NCBI GenBank assembly: GCA_014360395.1
Contig: JACIXM010000367.1
Location: forward strand, 1-12,252
DNA from: Actinotalea sp.
GTDB taxonomy: Bacteria; Actinomycetota; Actinomycetes; Actinomycetales; Cellulomonadaceae
Direction: 5' to 3'
Length of the DNA: 12,252 nucleotides
Numbering within the stretch: position 1 is the stretch's first letter; every line of letters starts with the position of its first letter. Shown here piece after piece: positions 6,657 through 12,252 of the stretch. A program made the translations under genes and the position numbers. Below the pieces are notes generated by a model. The model worked only from the letters and a program-made list of their open reading frames with translations. It was not told the DNA's origin and ran no database searches.

Positions 6657-8459
6657 ATGGCCCACATCCTCTCGGCGGTCGCGTGGCCCTACGCCAACGG
6701 CCCCCGCCACCTCGGACACGTCGCCGGCTTCGGCGTCCCCTCCGACGTCTTCAGCCGGTACATGCGGATGGCGGGCCACGACGTCCTCATGGTCTCCGGC
6801 ACCGACGAGCACGGCACCCCGATCCTCGTCCAGGCGGACAAGGAGGGGACCACGGCCCGGGAGCTGGCGGACCGCAACAACCGGATCATCGTCGAGGAGC
6901 TGGCGGCGCTCGGCTGCTCCTACGACCTCTTCACCCGCACGACGACCGCCAACCACTACGCCGTCGCCCAGGAGCTGTTCCGCCAGGTCCACGCGAACGG
7001 GTACATGGTCGAGCGGACGACCCGCGGCGCGATCTCCCCGTCGACCGGCCGGACGCTCCCGGACCGCTACATCGAGGGCACCTGCCCGATCTGCGGGTAC
7101 ACCGAGGCCCGCGGCGACCAGTGCGACAGCTGCGGCAACCAGCTCGACCCCACCGAGCTCGTCGACCCCCGCAGCCGGATCAACGGCGAGACCCCGCAGT
7201 TCGTGCAGACCCAGCACTTCTTCCTGGACCTGCCGGCGCTCGCGGACGCGCTGGCCGCGTGGCTGGACGAGCGCGAGGCGTCCGGGACGTGGCGGCCCAA
7301 CGTCATCCGGTTCAGCCGGAACATCCTGCAGGACATCAAGCCCCGCGCCATGACGCGGGACATCGACTGGGGCATCCCGGTCCCGCTGGAGGGCTGGGAG
7401 GACCTGCCCACCAAGCGCCTGTACGTGTGGTTCGACGCGGTCATCGGCTACCTGTCGGCGTCGATCGAGTGGGCCCGCCGTCTCGGCGAGCCCGAGCGGT
7501 GGCGGGAGTGGTGGAACGACCCCGAGGCCCTGTCGTACTACTTCATGGGCAAGGACAACATCACCTTCCACTCCCAGATCTGGCCCGCCGAGCTCCTCGG
7601 CTACGCCGGCCGGGGCGAGCGCGGGGGGGCGCCGGGCCCCTACGGCGACCTCAACCTGCCGACCGAGGTCGTGTCCTCGGAGTTCCTCACCATGGAGGGC
7701 AAGCAGTTCTCCTCCTCCCGCGGCGTCGTCATCTACCTGCGCGACGTCCTCGAGCGGTACCAGGTCGACGCCCTGCGCTACTTCATCTGCGCGGCCGGGC
7801 CGGAGAACTCCGACTCGGACTTCACGTGGCGGGAGTTCGTCACGCGCACCAACGGCGAGCTCGTGGCCGGGTGGGGCAACCTGGTCAACCGCACCGCCTC
7901 GATGATCGCCAAGAGCTTCGGCGAGATCCCGTCGCCCGGGCCCCGCACCGCCGCCGACGACGCCCTGCTGGACAGCGTGCGCGCGGCGTTCGACACCGTC
8001 GGCGGCCTCATCGCCCGCCATCGCCAGCGCCAGGCCGTGGGCGAGGCGATGCGCGTCGTCGGCGAGGTGAACAAGTACGTCACCGACACCGCGCCGTTCA
8101 AGCTCAAGGGCGAGGACGAGCGCGAGCGCCTCGCCACGATCCTGCACACCACCGCCCAGGCGGTGTGGTGCTGCAACACCCTGCTCGCCCCGTTCCTGCC
8201 GCACTCGGCCAACGCGGTGCACCGCACCCTCGGTGGTGACGGTGCGTTCATGCCGATGCCGCGCGTGGAGGAGGTCACCGACCTCGACGACGGGCGCCCC
8301 TACCCGGTCATCACCGGGGAGTACTCGACCACCCCGCCGTGGGCGTTCACGGAGGTGCCGGTGGGCGCGCCGGTCGCCAGGCCGACGCCGATCTTCACCA
8401 AGCTCGACGACGCCGTGGTGGAGGAGGAGCTGGCCCGCCTGCGCAGCGAGGAGGGCTGA
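6657..8459 (+). CDS. metG: Methionine--tRNA ligase
   Basis: Predicted 600-residue class I aminoacyl-tRNA synthetase that charges tRNA-Met with methionine. The start '[21 protein letters not shown]' carries the HIGH signature as H18-L-G-H21. A four-cysteine zinc knuckle is present: C143 and C146 in 'CPICG', C156 and C159 in 'CDSCG'. '[11 protein letters not shown]' and '[15 protein letters not shown]' lie in the catalytic core, '[11 protein letters not shown]' follows, and the KMSKS loop reads K349-Q-F-S-S-S-R355, a variant used by this zinc-containing group. '[13 protein letters not shown]' and '[15 protein letters not shown]' lead into the helical anticodon-binding domain. There is no C-terminal EMAP-like tRNA-binding domain; the protein ends in 'RLRSEEG'. 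This differs from the shorter zinc-less mycobacterial MetG. tatD begins one base after the stop, so the two form an operon. Confidence 0.97.
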   Translation: MAHILSAVAWPYANGPRHLGHVAGFGVPSDVFSRYMRMAGHDVLMVSGTDEHGTPILVQADKEGTTARELADRNNRIIVEELAALGCSYDLFTRTTTANHYAVAQELFRQVHANGYMVERTTRGAISPSTGRTLPDRYIEGTCPICGYTEARGDQCDSCGNQLDPTELVDPRSRINGETPQFVQTQHFFLDLPALADALAAWLDEREASGTWRPNVIRFSRNILQDIKPRAMTRDIDWGIPVPLEGWEDLPTKRLYVWFDAVIGYLSASIEWARRLGEPERWREWWNDPEALSYYFMGKDNITFHSQIWPAELLGYAGRGERGGAPGPYGDLNLPTEVVSSEFLTMEGKQFSSSRGVVIYLRDVLERYQVDALRYFICAAGPENSDSDFTWREFVTRTNGELVAGWGNLVNRTASMIAKSFGEIPSPGPRTAADDALLDSVRAAFDTVGGLIARHRQRQAVGEAMRVVGEVNKYVTDTAPFKLKGEDERERLATILHTTAQAVWCCNTLLAPFLPHSANAVHRTLGGDGAFMPMPRVEEVTDLDDGRPYPVITGEYSTTPPWAFTEVPVGAPVARPTPIFTKLDDAVVEEELARLRSEEG

Positions 8460-8460
8460 C

Positions 8461-9414
8461 GTGGCCGACGACGTCGGCGGACGCCCCGCGCCCCGCCGCC
8501 CCGGCCGCGACCGCTCCTGGCCGGAGCTGCCCGACCCGTTGCCGCACCCGGTCGTGGACGACCACACGCACCTGGACCACGCGGCGCCCGGCGCGGGCGG
8601 CTTCGACGGCGGTCCGACGCCCCCGACGCTCGGCGAGCAGGTCGAGCGCGCGGCCGCCGTCGGCGTGACGCGGATGGTGCAGATCGGGTGCGACCTGCCC
8701 GCCGCACGGTGGACCGACGCCGTCGTCCGGGAGCAGCCGGCCCTGCTCGGGGGCGTGGCGCTGCACCCGAACGAGGTGCCGCTGCACGCCGGGGTGCGCG
8801 AGGTCGCGCCCGACGGGCTCGCACCGGACCCGCGCGAGCACCACGCGGTGCCGCTCGACGAGGCGATGGCCGAGATCGCCGCGCTCGCCGCCGGCAACGA
8901 CCGGATCCGCGTGGTCGGCGAGACCGGCCTGGACTTCTTCCGCGCGGGTGAGGAGGGCCGGCGCGTGCAGCGCGAGGCGTTCCGCGCCCACATCGCCCTG
9001 GCCAAGGAGCTCGACCTCGTCCTGCAGATCCACGACCGGGACGCGCACGAGGACGTCGTGGAGGTCCTCCTGGCCGACGGGGCCCCGCAGCGCACGGTGT
9101 TCCACTGCTTCTCCGGCGACGCGGCGATGGCCCGGCTGTGCGTGGAGCAGGGCTGGTACCTGTCCTTCGCCGGGACGGTGACCTTCGGCGGCGCCGGCGA
9201 CCTGAGGGCCGCCCTGCGCGAGGTGCCGCTGCGGCTGCTGCAGGTCGAGACCGACGCGCCGTACCTCACGCCGCACCCGCACCGGGGTCGCCCCAACGCC
9301 CCCTACCTCGCCGCGGCGACCGTCCGGCGGGTGGCGACGGAGCTCGACGTCGACCTCGCGGTGCTGTGCCGGACGCTGTGGTCGACCGCCGAGGACCTCT
9401 ACGGCCCGTGGTGA
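8461..9414 (+). CDS. tatD: TatD family metal-dependent hydrolase (deoxyribonuclease)
   Basis: Predicted 317-residue TIM-barrel metallohydrolase; TatD proteins are Mg2+-dependent 3'-5' DNases implicated in DNA repair and turnover. Metal ligands are visible: H35-x-H37 in 'VVDDHTHLD', E154 in 'VVGETGLDFF', the histidine in 'LQIHDRDAHEDVVEVL', the histidine in 'TVFHCFSGD', and D265 in 'QVETDAPYLTPHPHRGRPN'. The first 25 residues are a polar extension common in actinobacterial members. The frame is open back into metG, but GTG at 8461 is used because GGAGGG within the metG end is correctly spaced, and only one base separates the genes, so translation is probably coupled. The order metG-tatD-rpfB matches Rv1007c-Rv1008-Rv1009 in M. 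tuberculosis, although metG there is on the other strand. Confidence 0.93.
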   Translation: MADDVGGRPAPRRPGRDRSWPELPDPLPHPVVDDHTHLDHAAPGAGGFDGGPTPPTLGEQVERAAAVGVTRMVQIGCDLPAARWTDAVVREQPALLGGVALHPNEVPLHAGVREVAPDGLAPDPREHHAVPLDEAMAEIAALAAGNDRIRVVGETGLDFFRAGEEGRRVQREAFRAHIALAKELDLVLQIHDRDAHEDVVEVLLADGAPQRTVFHCFSGDAAMARLCVEQGWYLSFAGTVTFGGAGDLRAALREVPLRLLQVETDAPYLTPHPHRGRPNAPYLAAATVRRVATELDVDLAVLCRTLWSTAEDLYGPW

Positions 9415-9472
9415 CCGGCCTCGACCGGGTGAGAGCGGGACCTCCGACTACCCGGCGTCGTGTCCTTTCCGT

Positions 9473-9478
9473 TACCGT
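9473..9478 (+). promoter_or_regulatory. Possible -10 element of the DUF348-G5 transglycosylase gene
   Basis: TACCGT, within GTTACCGT (9471-9478), fits TANNNT and resembles GTTACGGT at 10705-10712 before rpfB. Transcription would begin about 50 bases before the GTG at 9536. No -35 box was recognised. The gene may also be read from the metG-tatD operon, since no clear terminator lies in the 121-bp gap. Confidence 0.4.
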
Positions 9479-9535
9479 CGTCCCGGCCCCCCACGCGGCG
9501 GGCCGCCCCCCAGCCCCCGACGGACGGACGCCGAC

Positions 9536-10546
9536 GTGCTCGAGACCCCTGCCGGTGTCACTCGTCGTGAGCTGCGCCGCCAGGAGCGCCGCCGGCGCGG
9601 GACCGGCAGGACGGTCCGGTCCACCGCGCAGGTCACGGTGCTGGCGCTGCTCGTGGGTGGCACCGCGGCCTTCGCCGGGCAGACCCCGACGGGCCCGGTC
9701 GTGGGCACAGCACTCGCCGCCGATGTCACCGCCGGGCTGGACCTGCGCGAGCGGCTCACCCCTGCCGCCTCGCGTGGAGGTGCGGAGCGCGCACCGGTCG
9801 CGACGACGCGCACCGTCGCCGTCACGATCGACGGCGGGACCACCGAGCTCCTGACGACCGGCAGCACGGTCCGCGACGTCCTCCTCGAGGCGGGGGTCGT
9901 GCTGGGCCCGCACGACCGGGTGTCCCTCGCGCTGGACGCCGTGGTCGAGGACGGTCTGGAGGTCGTCGTCACGCGCGTGGTCACCGAGATGCGCTCGGAG
10001 ACGACGACGCTGCCGTTCGAGACCCTCCGCGAGGACGACCCCGAGCTGCTCGAGGGGCGTGAGGTCGTCGCCACGCAGGGCCGTGAGGGCGAGCGCGTCG
10101 TCGCGTACGAGGCGTACCTCGTGGACGGGGTGGAGGTCGACCGCAAGGTGCTGGCGGAGACGGCCGTGTCCGAGCCGGTGGACGAGGTGGTCCGGGTGGG
10201 GACCCGGACGGCGCCCCGGGTCCCGGCGTCGTCGCCGGTGGACCCCGGGACGGCGCGGGCGATCGGTCGGGACATGGTGCTCGCCCGCGGGTGGGGCGAG
10301 GACCAGTGGGCCTGCCTGGACGCGCTGTGGACCAAGGAGAGCAACTGGCGCGTCGACGCGGCCAACCCGACCAGCAGCGCGTACGGGATCCCGCAGGCGC
10401 TGCCCGGCTCGAAGATGGCCTCCGCGGGCGACGACTGGCGGACGAACGCGGCCACCCAGATCACCTGGGGCCTCGGTTACATCGCGGGCCGGTACGGCAC
10501 ACCGTGCGCGGCGTGGGCGCACTCGCAGGCCCGGAACTGGTACTGA
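9536..10546 (+). CDS. Secreted DUF348-G5 protein with lytic-transglycosylase-like C-terminal domain
   Basis: Predicted 336-residue exported cell-wall enzyme. It starts at GTG 9536, the first start in the frame, with only a weak ribosome site. An Arg-rich N-terminus (residues 9-26) precedes a hydrophobic segment (31-48) acting as signal or anchor. One DUF348 repeat follows ('TVAVTIDGGTTELLTTG...', about 92-133), then a G5 domain (about 149-225, ending 'EPVDEVVRVGTRT'). The C-terminal domain (about 240-336) has a lysozyme-like/SLT layout: 'WTKESNWRVDAANPTSSAYG' with probable catalytic E268, 'GIPQALPGSKMASAG', 'QITWGLGYIAGRYGTPCAAW', ending 'NWY', with C260 and C324 possibly disulfide-bonded. 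Such domains cleave the glycan strands of peptidoglycan. It is a paralogue of the following rpfB in its DUF348-G5 part but carries a different catalytic domain. RpfB-like by architecture, yet not an Rpf domain. Confidence 0.85.
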   Translation: MLETPAGVTRRELRRQERRRRGTGRTVRSTAQVTVLALLVGGTAAFAGQTPTGPVVGTALAADVTAGLDLRERLTPAASRGGAERAPVATTRTVAVTIDGGTTELLTTGSTVRDVLLEAGVVLGPHDRVSLALDAVVEDGLEVVVTRVVTEMRSETTTLPFETLREDDPELLEGREVVATQGREGERVVAYEAYLVDGVEVDRKVLAETAVSEPVDEVVRVGTRTAPRVPASSPVDPGTARAIGRDMVLARGWGEDQWACLDALWTKESNWRVDAANPTSSAYGIPQALPGSKMASAGDDWRTNAATQITWGLGYIAGRYGTPCAAWAHSQARNWY

Positions 10547-10575
10547 TCGGCGCCGTCGCCCGGCCGGCTGGGTGG

Positions 10576-10600
10576 CCCTGGCGCGGCTAGCTGGCCAGGG
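10576..10600 (+). terminator. Stem-loop terminator after the DUF348-G5 transglycosylase gene
   Basis: CCCTGGC (10576-10582) and GCCAGGG (10594-10600) form a perfect 7-bp stem with an 11-base loop, 30 bases after the stop codon. It is followed by GTCTTGACC, which holds only a few T residues, so termination is plausible but not certain. Confidence 0.5.
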
Positions 10601-10663
10601 GTCTTGACCCGCACATGACCTGCACGAGGCTCGAATCTGGCGCTGACCTGCATCGATGCCGCT

Positions 10664-10679
10664 TGTGACGTCGCTCACG
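10664..10679 (+). promoter_or_regulatory. CRP/GlxR-type operator upstream of rpfB
   Basis: TGTGACGTCGCTCACG fits TGTGA-N6-TCACA with one mismatch at the last base. It ends four bases before the proposed -35 box, and its centre is about 47 bases from the predicted transcription start, a position usual for activation. CRP-family regulators are known to control rpf genes elsewhere (rpfA by Rv3676 in M. tuberculosis; rpf genes by GlxR in Corynebacterium). The regulator itself is not in this window. Confidence 0.5.
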
Positions 10680-10683
10680 GGCC

Positions 10684-10712
10684 TTGGCTGACCGTCACGG
10701 ATCGGTTACGGT
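10684..10712 (+). promoter_or_regulatory. Probable promoter of rpfB
   Basis: TTGGCT (10684-10689) and TACGGT (10707-10712) are separated by 17 bases, the best -35/-10 pair seen in the window. Transcription should start near 10719, giving an untranslated leader of nearly 200 bases before the GTG at 10917. Confidence 0.5.
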
Positions 10713-10916
10713 GCCGTGTCGCGCCTGGCCGGGACGGGCTGTTTCTGATATTGGCCCGAACCGTCCTCGGACGGGCGACGACTGCCGGCCACCGTGCCGG
10801 CGCGACGGCCGGATCAGGGAACCGGAACCGTCGGTGACCGCGCCCGCGCGGGATCCGACGGGCGCCACCGCGGCGCGCCCGCCCCTGTGCCCGGGACGAC
10901 CGACGTCTGGACCCCC

Positions 10917-12227
10917 GTGACCTTCCCCTCCCTCCGCCGCGCGTCCACGCGCGGGACGCAGCCCGGCACCCCGACCGACACGACCTCCCCGGACGCCCCT
11001 GACGCGCCGGACGCCGGCCCCGCCCGCTCCCGGGCCCGCCGGCCGCTCCTCATCGGTGGCCTCGCCGCCGCCCTCGCCCTCACCGGCGGCACCGTCGCCG
11101 TGGCCGGCGCCCACAAGACCGTCACCCTCGACATCGACGGCGCCACCACCACCGTCTCGACCTTCGCCGGCAGCGTCGGCGGGGTCCTCGACGCCCACGA
11201 CCTCCAGCTCGGTCCGCGCGACCTGGTCGCGCCCGCGCCGGGCACCGCGCTGGCCAGCGGCGACGAGATCGTCGTGCGCACGGCGCGCCAGGTCGTCGCC
11301 CTCGTCGACGGCGAGGAGACCCACGTGTGGGTGACCGCCCTGGACGCCGAGGAGGCGCTCGGGACGCTCATGGCCCGCGGGGACGACGTGCGCCTGGTCG
11401 CGTCGCGGTCGGCCGAGCGCGCCGACCTGGGCATCCGGCTGGACACCGAGGGACCGGTGGACGTCGTCGTCGACGGCGACACGCACGAGGTCGCGGACGC
11501 GTCCGTCGGCCTCCAGCGGGTCCTCGAGGGCCTGGGTGTGGAGCTCGGCCCGCTGGACCGGGTCCAGGTGCACCAGGTGGAGGCCGAGGGCGCTGCGCGC
11601 CTGACGGTCACCGTGCAGCGCGTCGTCGCCGAGGAGCAGTCCACGGTCGCCGAGGTGCCCTTCGAGAAGGTCGTCGAGGACACCGACGAGCTGTACCGCG
11701 GGCAGTCCGAGACCGCCGTCGCCGGTGAGGCCGGCGAGCGCACGACCGTGCACCGCGTCGTGCTGGTCGACGGTGTCGAGGAGTCCCGCGTCCTCCTCAG
11801 CGACGGCGTGACCCGTGAGCCGGTGACCGAGGTCGTCCGCCGCGGCACCAAGGAGCGTCCGGCCCCGCCGCCGCCGCCCGCGCCGCGGACGACGACCTCG
11901 TCGGGGTCGTCCTCGTCCTCGTCCTCGTCGGGGTCGTCGTCGTCCTCCTCGTCGTCCTCGTCGGGGTCGTCCTCCTCGACGGTGAGCGGCGACGTGTGGG
12001 CCGCCCTCGCCCAGTGCGAGTCCGGCGGCAACCCGACGATCGTCTCGAGCAACGGCCTGTACTACGGCCTGTACCAGTTCTCGCTGTCGACGTGGCAGTC
12101 GGTCGGCGGCACGGGCCTGCCGAGCGAGGCCTCGCCCGCGGAGCAGACGCAGCGCGCCCAGATCCTCCAGGCCCGCTCGGGCTGGGGCCAGTGGCCCGCC
12201 TGCGCGAGCAAGCTCGGCCTCCTGTGA
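10917..12227 (+). CDS. rpfB: Resuscitation-promoting factor RpfB
   Basis: Predicted 436-residue exported peptidoglycan hydrolase that helps dormant cells resume growth. GTG at 10917 ('MTFPSLRRAS') is chosen as the typical RpfB-like beginning; the frame opens earlier, at 10794, but that part is the hairpin-rich leader. After a Pro/Asp-rich N-terminus and R40-R41-R42 comes a membrane segment (43-64), then three DUF348 repeats (about 67-108, 126-168, 180-220), a G5 domain (about 235-311, 'EPVTEVVRRGTKE'), a proline run (316-321), a Ser/Gly linker (328-354) and the Rpf lysozyme-like domain (358-436). The catalytic E368 lies in 'ALAQCESGGNP', and C367/C429 are placed for the family disulfide. The 'YYGLYQFSLSTWQSVGG' motif is typical. 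Architecture agrees with M. tuberculosis RpfB apart from the added Ser/Gly linker. The next gene, outside the window, is expected to be ksgA. Confidence 0.95.
   Translation: MTFPSLRRASTRGTQPGTPTDTTSPDAPDAPDAGPARSRARRPLLIGGLAAALALTGGTVAVAGAHKTVTLDIDGATTTVSTFAGSVGGVLDAHDLQLGPRDLVAPAPGTALASGDEIVVRTARQVVALVDGEETHVWVTALDAEEALGTLMARGDDVRLVASRSAERADLGIRLDTEGPVDVVVDGDTHEVADASVGLQRVLEGLGVELGPLDRVQVHQVEAEGAARLTVTVQRVVAEEQSTVAEVPFEKVVEDTDELYRGQSETAVAGEAGERTTVHRVVLVDGVEESRVLLSDGVTREPVTEVVRRGTKERPAPPPPPAPRTTTSSGSSSSSSSSGSSSSSSSSSSGSSSSTVSGDVWAALAQCESGGNPTIVSSNGLYYGLYQFSLSTWQSVGGTGLPSEASPAEQTQRAQILQARSGWGQWPACASKLGLL
11898..11978 (+). repeat. Ser/Gly codon repeat encoding the RpfB linker
   Basis: A low-complexity run of 27 codons made of TCG, TCC and GGG encodes 24 serines and three glycines (residues 328-354 of RpfB). 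It joins the G5 domain to the catalytic domain. Such tracts change length easily by slippage, and in this organism the serines could be targets for the O-mannosyltransferase encoded upstream. Confidence 0.85.
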
Positions 12228-12252
12228 GCCCGGGCCACCCGGCCGCGGACCA

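Larger units (their letters stand above)
10547..10916 (+). promoter_or_regulatory. rpfB upstream region: terminator, CRP-like site, promoter, structured leader
   Basis: This is the longest gene-free stretch (370 bp). In order it holds a stem-loop terminator for the preceding gene (10576-10600), a CRP/GlxR-type palindrome (10664-10679), a -35/-10 pair (10684-10712) and a predicted leader of about 200 bases with several hairpins: 10761-10774 (CCGTC/GACGG, 4-base loop), 10784-10801 (GCCGGC/GCCGGC, 6-base loop) and 10859-10881 (CGGGCGC/GCGCCCG, 9-base loop). In-frame GTG codons within it are not supported as starts. I could not match it to a known riboswitch family. Confidence 0.5.

Noticed and set aside
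5432..8239. A long plus-strand open frame running through the sugar dehydrogenase and metG in another frame
   Set aside because: Arg/Pro/Gly-rich low-complexity product that crosses two clear genes, a terminator-like hairpin and a promoter.
6642..9296. A very long open frame antisense to metG and tatD
   Set aside because: Its translation is rich in Arg/Ala/Gly/Val without recognisable domains and mirrors the GC-rich third positions of the two well-supported genes on the other strand. It is a shadow of high GC content.
10719..10916. c-di-AMP (ydaO/yuaA) riboswitch before rpfB
   Set aside because: The location and length would fit and AGGGAACC is present, but the conserved GACAGCTAACC and GGGGTGAA blocks were not found. 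I keep only a generic structured leader.
11898..11978. Acidic Asp/Glu-rich tract on the minus strand opposite the rpfB linker
   Set aside because: It is only the reverse complement of the serine codon repeat and belongs to a shadow frame.
12228..12252. Possible start of the next gene (expected ksgA)
   Set aside because: Only 25 bases remain after rpfB, with no start codon or motif that can be supported.

Overview
The window is about 75% G+C by eye, with strongly G/C-biased third codon positions. Its gene content points to a high-GC actinobacterium, most likely a member of the Micrococcales close to Cellulomonas; the genus is an inference from gene style and not proven here. Nine protein genes fill almost all of the DNA. 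I see no tRNA, rRNA, CRISPR array, insertion sequence, prophage or integration site.

Layout: an SRPBCC-fold protein (minus) is divergent from a protein built like a family 20 glycoside hydrolase (plus). The latter converges on pmt, a membrane protein O-mannosyltransferase (minus). pmt is divergent from rsmI, the 16S rRNA C1402 ribose methyltransferase (plus), across a short promoter region made of G-rich tandem repeats. rsmI converges on a nicotinamidase gene (pncA, minus), which is divergent from a lipoprotein of the PQQ-dependent sugar dehydrogenase family (plus). Then, all on the plus strand, come metG and tatD one base apart, a secreted DUF348-G5 protein ending in a lytic-transglycosylase-like domain, and rpfB. 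The window ends 25 bases after rpfB.

The series pmt / rsmI ... metG - tatD - rpfB is the core neighbourhood known from Mycobacterium tuberculosis (Rv1002c, Rv1003, Rv1007c, Rv1008, Rv1009), where ksgA and ispE follow. This is therefore mostly a conserved chromosomal housekeeping region concerned with protein mannosylation, translation and peptidoglycan remodelling. The GH20-like gene, the sugar dehydrogenase lipoprotein and the extra Rpf-like gene are the more variable parts.

The observations most worth checking are: the GH20-like protein has Arg-Pro where the catalytic Asp-Glu pair should be; two adjacent wall-enzyme genes share a DUF348-G5 scaffold but carry different catalytic ends; rpfB sits behind a CRP/GlxR-type palindrome, a promoter and a structured leader of about 200 bases; several genes have a TANNNT -10 element 6-8 bases before the start codon, which implies leaderless mRNAs; and a 26-bp G-rich tandem repeat lies between pmt and rsmI. 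I found no clear wholly new multi-gene system.
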